From JBBSEZ01 sp038239195 (GTDB taxonomy: Bacteria > Planctomycetota > Planctomycetia > Gemmatales > Gemmataceae): a DNA stretch of 34,554 nt. Under the pieces are notes generated by a model. That model searched no databases, was not told the origin of the DNA, and was given only the letters and a program-made list of their open reading frames with translations. The stretch covers positions 1 to 34,554 of the forward strand of contig JBBSEZ010000044.1 in NCBI GenBank assembly GCA_038239195.1, read 5' to 3'. This document shows, piece after piece, positions 1 through 7,239 of the stretch. Position 1 is the first letter of the stretch; every line of letters begins with the position of its first letter. The translations under genes and the position numbers were made by a program.

Positions 1-63
1 CCCCCCCCCGCCCCAAATCCAGGGGCGCGGGGGGGGCCCCCCCCCTCCCGTTCCCGCTTCCTG
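1..63. other. G/C homopolymer-rich hairpin at window edge
   Basis: Runs of C, then G, then C occur here (for example eight Gs followed by nine Cs around 31-46), able to fold into a very GC-rich stem just downstream of the minus-strand isomerase gene that ends at 64. It may act as its terminator. Homopolymers of this length are also error-prone in sequencing, so the exact bases are uncertain. No gene is seen. Confidence 0.3.
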
Positions 64-1236
64 TCAGCGCACCTTCTGGGCGATCTCGATCACCGCCCGG
101 CGCTTGAGGTCGGCGATGATCCGCTTCGTTTCGCGCTGGAACACCTGGCCGCGCAGCTTGTCGCGGACCGCCCGCTGGACCTTCTCGTTGAAGGGCTGCA
201 CGCCGGCATGCTGCCGCTTCACCAGGCGCAGGACGTGGTAGCCCGTCTCGATCTCCACGACGCGCGTCTCGCCGTCCTGCATGGCGAACAGAACGGCCTC
301 CGCCTCGAGCGGCTTGATCTCGCCGCGGCTGCGGCCGATGCCCTCGGCATTGTTGCGCAGGGAGCTGTCGCCGTTATCGAACTGCTTGCACAGCTTTACG
401 AAGTCCTCGCCCTTGCGGATGCGGGCGGCCAGCAGCTCGGCGTGTTGGCGGGCGCCGTCTCGACTCGCGTGCTTGCCGGCCGCGACGAAGATGTCCTGCC
501 ACTCCACGCCATCGGCAATCTTGAACTCGTCGGGGTGCTTTTCGTAATAGTCCTGAATTTGCAGATGGCCAATCTTGTTGATGTGGGGCTCGATCCGGTA
601 GCGGAGATACTCCATCACGATGAACTGGCGCTCCCACTGGCGCTGGATGAGCCGCAGCGGCATGTTGTTCTTCTCGAGGAACCGCTTGAACTCCTCTTCC
701 TCGGTGAAGTGGTTGCCGTACATCATCTTCTGCAGCCACTGCTTCTCGAACTGCTTGCGGGCCTCCATCTTCAGGTTGTCGAGAAAGCGCGAGCCCTTCC
801 CGCTCAGCCGCGCGACGCAGTCTTGCCACACCACCTCGCGGTCGATCAACTCGCCCAGCTTCTCGTTGAGGATTTTGTTCTTCTCGTCCTCCGACTGCAC
901 GCGCGACAGGCCCTGCGCGGCGGCGGCCAGCACTTCCTCGTCGAGGATCGCCTGCCCGCCGACCGAGGCGCGGATGCTCGCAATGCGCTGGTCGTGCCCG
1001 CCCGGAGCGTCCGGAGGGATGTCGAGGAAGCTGGCTCGCTTCTCGGGGGCCCTCTCGGCCGCCTTCTCCGGGGGCTTCTGCGCGCGCGCCTGGGCCTGAC
1101 CTTTGCCCGCGCCGTGGTCGAGCAGGCCAGGCATGTCCGGCTCGAGGGCGACCCAGGCAGGCCGCTCGCTGGCGCACCCGGTCGCGAGGAGGCCCGATGC
1201 GATCAGCGACAGACCCAACAGACCGCGCAACGTCAT
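64..1236 (-). CDS. PpiC-type peptidyl-prolyl isomerase, probable lipoprotein (SurA/PrsA-like)
   Basis: A 390-residue protein. The start at 1236 is chosen because it gives a clean signal sequence: a short basic N-terminus, a hydrophobic stretch and a lipobox-like ATGC with the candidate lipidated Cys at residue 21. The open frame upstream of it has no such signal. A low-complexity Ala/Lys/Glu/Pro linker (about 42-66) precedes a helical SurA-N-like region (about 88-230). A parvulin/PpiC rotamase domain follows (about 245-342), with the typical GEDF segment at 277-280 and an ETGYHVLRL ending. Proteins of this family catalyse cis-trans isomerisation of prolyl bonds and chaperone exported proteins in the periplasm. 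That role fits the neighbouring outer-membrane barrel genes, which are divergently transcribed. The family call is firm; the lipoprotein call is moderate because position -3 of the lipobox is Ala rather than Leu. Confidence 0.85.
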   Translation of the reverse strand: MTLRGLLGLSLIASGLLATGCASERPAWVALEPDMPGLLDHGAGKGQAQARAQKPPEKAAERAPEKRASFLDIPPDAPGGHDQRIASIRASVGGQAILDEEVLAAAAQGLSRVQSEDEKNKILNEKLGELIDREVVWQDCVARLSGKGSRFLDNLKMEARKQFEKQWLQKMMYGNHFTEEEEFKRFLEKNNMPLRLIQRQWERQFIVMEYLRYRIEPHINKIGHLQIQDYYEKHPDEFKIADGVEWQDIFVAAGKHASRDGARQHAELLAARIRKGEDFVKLCKQFDNGDSSLRNNAEGIGRSRGEIKPLEAEAVLFAMQDGETRVVEIETGYHVLRLVKRQHAGVQPFNEKVQRAVRDKLRGQVFQRETKRIIADLKRRAVIEIAQKVR

Positions 1237-1651
1237 GGGGCCATCCCTCCGCCGGCCCGAGCGCACCGCGGACGAACCGTCTCGTCCTCCCGGCGAGCTC
1301 GTGCTCGAGTGTCCGGGACTATAGCCGGCTTGGCGCTCGGTGCAAGGCATCTTTGGCCAAGGCCGGCCCGCCGCGCACGAGGGCTCGGAGGGTTGCGAAA
1401 AAGGCGAAGACCTTGCGGGAGAAACAAGCCAGGGGCATCGCACGAGCCGACGGCGACGCCGGGGAGCGGGGGAATCCATCGTTCCAGGGGCCGGGAGCGG
1501 CCGAATTATTGTCCAGGGAAGATCGTGCGAGCCCCGGCAAAGAACGAGCGCCGTGGCGCTTGCCGCCGTTCGCAGGCCCGGCGCACGATTGCGCCGAGGA
1601 AGGCCCTGCCCACACCGGACGGGGGCTCGTGCAGGTCAGGGAGGACATTCG
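1237..1651. other. Divergent intergenic region
   Basis: 415 bases between the isomerase lipoprotein (minus) and the BBP7-like barrel gene (plus). It must hold both promoters, but I see no convincing -10/-35 pair. A purine-rich ribosome-binding site (GGGAGGAC) lies directly before the barrel gene. Frames open here on both strands look like high-GC artefacts. Confidence 0.5.
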
Positions 1652-3484
1652 ATGAGGACCTTGTGGAAGACCAGTCTCGCCCTGTCGCTGGGTGTTCTGG
1701 TGACCGGCGCCCGCGGCGAGGAAGTGGTCTGGCGCCAGGCCGCGCCCTCTACCGCCGCGGCTGCGCCAGGCGCCCCACCCGCGGCCAGGGCCTCCGCGGC
1801 GCAGCTACAGCGCCCCATCGCGCAGGCCGCGCCGGCCCCCGCTCCCATCGCCCCGGCTGCCGTCCTGGGCAAGCCGATCGCGATCGCCGGGGCTGGCCGG
1901 GCGGCCGATGCGAACATCCAACCCGTTACTTTTAGCCAGGCGGACGGCGGAGGCCCCCTCGTGCGCGGGCAGGCCCCCGATTACCCGCTCGTACGCCCGA
2001 TGCCGTCGGGCGCCCCCGTCATCGACACGTCCGCCCGATTGCAGGGCTGGAGCCGGGCCGATAGCGCGCCGACGCCGCTCGCCATCGCGTCGGCCCCGCC
2101 AAGCCCTCGCCCCGGGCCTGGCCCCGTCGCCGGGCCCTTCGTCGCCTATCCGACGATTGGCGATCCCAATTGCGACGGGTGCGTGGGCGGTGCCTGCCCG
2201 TGTCCGACCGCGCCGGTCTGCAAAGGGGGGGCTTGCCCATGCCCGACCGCGGCGGTCTGCGACGGCGGGCCTTGCCCCTGTTCAACGGGGGCAGTCTGCG
2301 ATGGCTGCATGAACAAAGGTTGCTGTCCTCCGGGCAATCGGTTCTACGGCGGCGCCGAATACCTGCTGTGGTGGGTCAAGGGCAGTTCGCTGCCCCCCCT
2401 GGTGACGAGCAGCAGCACCAACATTGTGCCGTCGCCTGCTTCCCCCCCGTTTAACGGGGCGCTAGACTCCTCCCTGACCTCCATGCTGTTCGGAGGCTCG
2501 CAGGTCGGCACCGGCCCGCGCTCGGGGCTCCGCGGGCAGCTCGGCTACTGGTTCGACGACTGTCACCTGCTGGGCATCGAAGTGGGCGGCTTCTTCCTCG
2601 GGAACAAGGACAATAACTTCTTCGCGGAGTCCCTGGGGACGAGCTTCCTCGGCCGGCCGTTCGTCAACGCCGCCAACGGCCGGCAGGACGTCGAGATCAC
2701 CGCCGCGCAACTCCAGGGCACCATCAACGGCATCCCGATCACGCCGTTCCTGGTCGCCGGCAGCATCGACGTCCGCAACACCAGTTCGTTCTGGGGCGCC
2801 GGCGCCAACCTGCGCTCCAATCTCCTCTGTGGGTGTTCCTACTACGTCGATGCGCTGCTCGGCTTTCGGACGTTGGCCCTGGACGAGAGCTTGAGCATCA
2901 CGGAGACCGTCGTGGTGCCGCCGGGGGCCAGCTTCCCCTCGCCGACGGGCGGGGTAGTCATGCTGCCCATGCCGATCTCCCAAACGCTGCGCGACCGCTT
3001 CGCGGTGCAAAATCGGTTCTACGGTGCCAACGTGGGCCTCGACTCGAATTTCCAGCTCGGCGGGCGGTGGTCGCTGGGCGTGAAGGGGCAAGTCGCTCTG
3101 GGCACGACGCAACAACTCGTGACCATCACCGGCAGCACCGCCACCAACGTCCTCGGCGCCACCCAGGTCTTCCCGGGCGGCCTGTTGGCCCAGCCGACGA
3201 ACAGCGGCCGCTTCACGCGCGACGCTTTCACCGTCGTACCAGAGGCCGGGCTGAACATCGGCTATCAGTTCACCAACCACCTGCGCGGCACCATCGGCTA
3301 CAACTTCCTCTACTGGAGCAGCGTCGCTCGCCCCGGCGACCAGATCGACCTGGTCGTCAACCGCAACCAGCTCCAGGTGCCGCGCCCCACCACGCTGGTT
3401 GACCCCGCGCGCCCCGCCTTCGCGTTCCACAACTCCGACTTCTGGGCCCAGGGCCTCACCCTCGGGCTCGAGTTCCGCTGGTGA
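1652..3484 (+). CDS. BBP7-family outer-membrane beta-barrel protein
   Basis: A 610-residue protein. The ATG at 1652 follows GGGAGGAC and opens a classical signal peptide (residues 1 to about 23, ending GARGEE). An Ala/Pro-rich linker follows (about 30-170). It holds the short motifs EEVVWR, LGKPIAI and VRGQAP, which recur in the barrel protein at 5702. Next is a Cys-rich stretch (about 173-225) with a roughly 14-residue repeat of the type GGACPCPTAxVC. The C-terminal ~380 residues begin FYGGAEYLLWW and end with an aromatic terminal strand, LGLEFRW, as in outer-membrane barrels. The layout matches BBP7-type barrel proteins of planctomycetes, whose function is unknown; they are presumed to sit in the outer membrane. 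The Cys repeat could form disulfides or bind metal (inference). Confidence 0.85.
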   Translation: MRTLWKTSLALSLGVLVTGARGEEVVWRQAAPSTAAAAPGAPPAARASAAQLQRPIAQAAPAPAPIAPAAVLGKPIAIAGAGRAADANIQPVTFSQADGGGPLVRGQAPDYPLVRPMPSGAPVIDTSARLQGWSRADSAPTPLAIASAPPSPRPGPGPVAGPFVAYPTIGDPNCDGCVGGACPCPTAPVCKGGACPCPTAAVCDGGPCPCSTGAVCDGCMNKGCCPPGNRFYGGAEYLLWWVKGSSLPPLVTSSSTNIVPSPASPPFNGALDSSLTSMLFGGSQVGTGPRSGLRGQLGYWFDDCHLLGIEVGGFFLGNKDNNFFAESLGTSFLGRPFVNAANGRQDVEITAAQLQGTINGIPITPFLVAGSIDVRNTSSFWGAGANLRSNLLCGCSYYVDALLGFRTLALDESLSITETVVVPPGASFPSPTGGVVMLPMPISQTLRDRFAVQNRFYGANVGLDSNFQLGGRWSLGVKGQVALGTTQQLVTITGSTATNVLGATQVFPGGLLAQPTNSGRFTRDAFTVVPEAGLNIGYQFTNHLRGTIGYNFLYWSSVARPGDQIDLVVNRNQLQVPRPTTLVDPARPAFAFHNSDFWAQGLTLGLEFRW

Positions 3485-3494
3485 GCCTTGTCGG

Positions 3495-3607
3495 ATGACG
3501 GGGTGACAAGGTGACAAGGTGACAAAAGAGGGCCGTGGCGGGGAATGACCCTGCCACAGCCCTCGCTGTCATTACCTTGTCACCTTGTCACCTTGTCACC
3601 CCGTCAT
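3495..3607. repeat. Long inverted repeat built from GTGACAAG units
   Basis: The arms 3495-3525 and 3577-3607 are perfect reverse complements over 31 bp, and each holds three tandem copies of a GGTGACAA-type octamer. An inner imperfect stem (GAGGGCCGTGGC with GCCACAGCCCTC, one mismatch) sits in the loop. The whole structure follows the barrel gene by about 10 bases and probably works as a terminator, but its size and internal direct repeats suggest a dispersed genomic repeat. The remaining ~210 bases before the next gene show only a GGAGGA ribosome-binding site at its end. Confidence 0.8.
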
Positions 3608-3820
3608 TTTCAGAGGCCGCAGGTCCGGCAAACTCGCACGGCCGATCCGGCCGGAAGTTCCCGCAAGGCCTTATTTTGCCCTGCCCCCGGCGCCGATGAA
3701 CGATGTGACAACGCCCCCATTGGCGGAGCGTGCGGCGCGGACGGCCTCTTCCGTCCCTTGGCACCCGCGATGTGGGCCGCTCAGGACGAGCGCGTTGTCC
3801 AGACAACTTGTGGAGGAACC

Positions 3821-5362
3821 ATGCTCCAGTCACTCCGTCGTCTCCTCGAAGAGCTCTCGAACCACCCGCCCTCCGGGCGGCGCCCGACCGCCCGCCTCGC
3901 CATCGAGGCGCTGGAAGACCGCTGGGTGCCCAGCACCATCGGCGGCAGCGTCTACGACGACAGCAACGGCAACGGCATCCGCGACAACGTCACGACGGGC
4001 GCCGCCACCGGCACCCTCGAGACCGGCTACGCCAACGTCCCCATCCAGTTGCGCAACGCGACCGGCACCGTCGTCCTCGACTCGACGACGACCGACGCCA
4101 ACGGCCACTATAGCTTCTCCTTCAACAAGAGCGTCACCGCCCCGCCGGCCACCAAGGTCTTCGAGGCCGACCTCCCGCTCATCAACACCGACTCGACCCG
4201 CACGGTGTCGCTGAGCAAGTTCGACCTCAGCCTCGGCACGCTGACCAGCGTGGACGTCATCGCCGACTCGTCGTTGACCGCCCAGGCCACGATCGAAAAC
4301 CTCGGCAACTCCCCGACCCACGTGAGCGCCGAAATCGATGGCACCGTGACCTTCCAGGGCCCTGGGGGGGCCACCCTGACGGAGACCCAGACGGGCACGC
4401 TCGGGGGCGACGTCGCGGCCTTCGACGGCAACGCCGACCTCAAGGGGACCGACACCTACGACTCCGGGCAGCAACAGCTCGCCGCCCAGGAAAAGACGAT
4501 CACGCTCACCGCGGGGCAGCAAGACCTGTCCGGCTTCATCGGGACCGGGATGGTGGACCTGACCGCCAACGCCAGCGCGACGACCAACTGCGCCAAGGGG
4601 CCGGGCAACCTTCTCGCCATGATCCACACCGGGTCGTCGGCCCACGTCAAGATCGTGTATCACTATACCCCAGGCACCCCCCTTTCCCCAGGGCAGTACG
4701 TGGTCGTGAAGGGGGCCACGCCGCCGGGCACCACCGACGGGCTGGAGACGAACGACAACGTCACGCCCATCCCGGGCAGCCAGGGCAAGAACCAGATCGT
4801 GGTCAACCTCGGCACGACCGATTCGCTCCAGAACAACTTCGCCGAGCTAACGCCGACCTCCGTGATGGGCATCGTCTACCAGGACGTGACCGGCTCGGGG
4901 TCTTACACGGCCGGCAACCTGCCCATCGCGAACGTCACCATCACGTTGACCGGGACCAACGGCGCCGGCGCGGCGGTCAACCAGGTGACGCAAACCATCG
5001 GCGACGGCACGTACCAGTTCCTCGGGTTGCTCCCGGGACAGTACCAGATCACCGAGACGCAGCCGGCCGGCTACCTCCAGGGCACGAACAACATCGGCAC
5101 CTCCGGGGGGACCGTCTCGGGCGATACGTTCACGGTGCCGCTGACCAGCACGCCGGGCTATTACTACGACTTCGGCGAGGTCAAGCCGACCGCGCCCCCG
5201 CCAATCGTCGTGCCCCCGCCGATCGTCGTGCCGCCCCCGCAGCAGCTCGTCACGCCTCCCCCCCAGGAAACCGTCACGCCCCCACCGAGCACTCCGCCGA
5301 CGTTTGGGGCCCCCAGCAAGTTCTTCCTGACCGGCAGCGGTTGGGGCGGTTGGGGGTTCTAA
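3821..5362 (+). CDS. Secreted surface protein with LEDRWVPS motif, SdrD-B-like repeats and a choice-of-anchor E-like domain
   Basis: A 513-residue protein; the ATG at 3821 lies just after GGAGGAACC. The N-terminus has a basic segment and the motif EALEDRWVPST (about 29-39), which is common at the start of very large planctomycete surface proteins and is presumed to act in export or processing. An SdrD-B-like/Cna-B-like domain follows (about 41-95, GGSVYDDSNGNGIRD). A beta-rich region resembling choice-of-anchor E domains spans about 110-290. A second SdrD-B-like domain spans about 345-445 (MGIVYQDVTGSG, GLLPGQYQITETQPAGY). The tail is Pro-rich (PPPIVVPPP repeats) and ends GSGWGGWGF. No enzymatic residues are evident, so a structural or adhesive role outside the cell is inferred. 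It sits between the two leader-sharing barrel genes. Confidence 0.75.
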   Translation: MLQSLRRLLEELSNHPPSGRRPTARLAIEALEDRWVPSTIGGSVYDDSNGNGIRDNVTTGAATGTLETGYANVPIQLRNATGTVVLDSTTTDANGHYSFSFNKSVTAPPATKVFEADLPLINTDSTRTVSLSKFDLSLGTLTSVDVIADSSLTAQATIENLGNSPTHVSAEIDGTVTFQGPGGATLTETQTGTLGGDVAAFDGNADLKGTDTYDSGQQQLAAQEKTITLTAGQQDLSGFIGTGMVDLTANASATTNCAKGPGNLLAMIHTGSSAHVKIVYHYTPGTPLSPGQYVVVKGATPPGTTDGLETNDNVTPIPGSQGKNQIVVNLGTTDSLQNNFAELTPTSVMGIVYQDVTGSGSYTAGNLPIANVTITLTGTNGAGAAVNQVTQTIGDGTYQFLGLLPGQYQITETQPAGYLQGTNNIGTSGGTVSGDTFTVPLTSTPGYYYDFGEVKPTAPPPIVVPPPIVVPPPQQLVTPPPQETVTPPPSTPPTFGAPSKFFLTGSGWGGWGF

Positions 5363-5391
5363 CGCCCCAAAGCCAGGATCGGCCAGCCGAG

Positions 5392-5433
5392 GGCGTTAAC
5401 CGCCGGAGCACGCATGCTCCGGCGGCTAACGCC
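5392..5433. terminator. Hairpin downstream of the SdrD-B gene
   Basis: Arms 5392-5410 and 5415-5433 pair over 19 positions with one G:U, leaving a 4-base loop. It lies 30 bases after the stop codon. It lacks a T tract, so intrinsic termination is only probable; the CCGCCGGAGCA core could also be a dispersed palindrome. The rest of the gap to 5701 shows no gene. Confidence 0.6.
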
Positions 5434-5701
5434 CCCAGCTCGCCAGCATCTTCGCCGCGAGATACCTCACATTCCATCGCGAACGGGGCGTCGGCGAAGA
5501 ACGGGGCGCCTGTGCGGGGTGCGCGGCCCCCGACGGGGACCGACCAGGTTTTTTCGGGGCCCTCGAGTTGCTTTCTCGGCGAGGCGCGGGCCGAATCATA
5601 CAAGAGCCGGAACCGGCGCGAGTGCGCCGTCCGGGCCATGCTCGCCCCGCGAGGCAAGGATTGCTTCGCAGGCGGATCAGGGAAGACGAAAGGGCGGCAC
5701 C

Positions 5702-7159
5702 ATGACAATCAGACAGCTCCGGTGGATGGCCACCCTCGGGTTGGTGCTCGGCCTGCCAGCCATCAGCGCCGCCGAGGAAGTCGTTTGGCGCGCCGTTCGC
5801 CACGACGCGGCGCCGGCGGCCCCCGTGGCGGCCCCGGTGGACGTGGCGCCACCCCCCGCCTGGTCGGGCCCGGTGGCCACGCTCGGCCGGCCCGTGGCAA
5901 TCGTGCCTTCCGCTCCGGCGACCGCCGTGGAGCCGGTTGGCTACCGCGTGCCCGCGCAGGGGCCTGTGGTGCGCGGCCAGGCGCCCGAATCGCTGTTCCC
6001 GCCGCCGCCCCCCCCACCGGGGGCGCTGGTGTCGCTGACCTCCGAGGCCGCGGCCCCCCCGCTGCCCCCGATTCCGTATCCGGCCCCGGCCCCGGCCCCC
6101 GTGGCGCCCTTCCCGGACCCGGCGCCCCCCCCGCCCGCTTCGACGGTCGTGCCACACGTCGTGGGGGGCCCGCCCGACAACCTGCCCCCGCCCGGTGCGG
6201 CCCCCTTCCCCGACCCGAGCCCCAACCCGAGCGTCGCGTTGGATCGGCCCATCGGGACGTCGTGGTGGGACAAGGCCACCGGCTGGTGTACCTGGGGCGA
6301 CAAGAGCGACTGCTCGCATCGCGCCAAGTTCCAGAGCGATCACGCCTTCGACTTCCTCGCCTCGCCGGTGACCAACCCGTTCTTCTTCGAGGACCCGCGC
6401 GCCCTGACCGAGGTCCGCCCGATCTTCACGTACCAATCCGCCCCGAGCGGCAACCCGATCTTCCGCGGCGGGCACAGCGAGTTCTTCGGGACGCAGGCGC
6501 GCGTCGCCTTCACCGAGCGCCTCTCGCTGGTGGTCAACGAGTTCGGCTTCGTATCGCTGCACCCGAACAGCCCCACGCCCGACGTCCAGCAGAACACGGG
6601 CTTCGGCGAGATCAAGCTGGGCCCGAAATATACTTTCCTGCGCAACACCGCCACCGGCACGGTCGCCGCGGCGGGCCTGACGTTCGAGCTGCCCGCGGGC
6701 TCGCACGCCGTCAGCCAGGACACCGGGAGCCTCGGCTTCGATCCGTACGTCACGTTTGGCCAGCACTTTCGCTTGCCGTCGGGCTTCGGCAGCCTGAACC
6801 TGCTCGGGGCGATGGGCTACTCGTTCTCCGCCGACAACAAGCGCTCGGAGTTCTTCCACACGAGCTGGCACCTCGACTACAACGTCGCCAACACCAACTT
6901 CTACCCGCTGATCGAGCTCAACTACTTCCACTACACCAACGGCGGCAAGGCGCGCGACCTTGGCATGGAAGGCGCCGACCTGGTGAACTTCGGGTCCACC
7001 AACGTCGGGGAGCGCAACCTGCTGAACATGGCGTTCGGCCTCCGCTACAAGTTCAGCGAGAACGTCCAGATCGGCGGGGCGTTCGAGTGGCCGATCCTGA
7101 ACCATCACGACACGCTGAGCGACGTCCGCTTCACGTTCGACGTGATCTTCCGGTATTGA
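5702..7159 (+). CDS. Outer-membrane beta-barrel protein with a leader module shared with the upstream barrel
   Basis: A 485-residue protein. The ATG at 5702 opens a signal peptide (MTIRQLRWMATLGLVLG to about residue 23, SAAEE). The next segment holds EEVVWR, LGRPVAI and VVRGQAPE in the same order as in the barrel protein at 1652. A long Pro/Ala linker (about 95-190) leads into a compact barrel domain of about 290 residues. That domain has alternating aromatic/polar strands and ends in the aromatic strand FDVIFRY. The barrel shows no obvious similarity to the BBP7 barrel, so the two genes share a leader but not a body. The function is unknown; a porin or transport role in the outer membrane is inferred from architecture. 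It is convergent with brxL. Confidence 0.75.
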   Translation: MTIRQLRWMATLGLVLGLPAISAAEEVVWRAVRHDAAPAAPVAAPVDVAPPPAWSGPVATLGRPVAIVPSAPATAVEPVGYRVPAQGPVVRGQAPESLFPPPPPPPGALVSLTSEAAAPPLPPIPYPAPAPAPVAPFPDPAPPPPASTVVPHVVGGPPDNLPPPGAAPFPDPSPNPSVALDRPIGTSWWDKATGWCTWGDKSDCSHRAKFQSDHAFDFLASPVTNPFFFEDPRALTEVRPIFTYQSAPSGNPIFRGGHSEFFGTQARVAFTERLSLVVNEFGFVSLHPNSPTPDVQQNTGFGEIKLGPKYTFLRNTATGTVAAAGLTFELPAGSHAVSQDTGSLGFDPYVTFGQHFRLPSGFGSLNLLGAMGYSFSADNKRSEFFHTSWHLDYNVANTNFYPLIELNYFHYTNGGKARDLGMEGADLVNFGSTNVGERNLLNMAFGLRYKFSENVQIGGAFEWPILNHHDTLSDVRFTFDVIFRY

Positions 7160-7187
7160 TACGTGTTCCCGGTGGTGCTGTTCCATT

Positions 7188-7219
7188 CCTGGGAGGGCGA
7201 GGCGCCTCGCCCTCCCAGG
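7188..7219. terminator. Perfect 32-bp palindrome between convergent genes
   Basis: The sequence starting CCTGGGAGGGCGAGGC is followed immediately by its exact reverse complement, giving a 16-bp stem with no unpaired loop. It lies 28 bases after the barrel stop and 20 bases after the brxL stop on the other strand. The position fits a bidirectional terminator. There is no T tract on either side, and a loopless palindrome could instead extrude as a cruciform or bind a dimeric protein. Confidence 0.7.
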
Positions 7220-7239
7220 CTCGGATTGTTCACCGCCTC

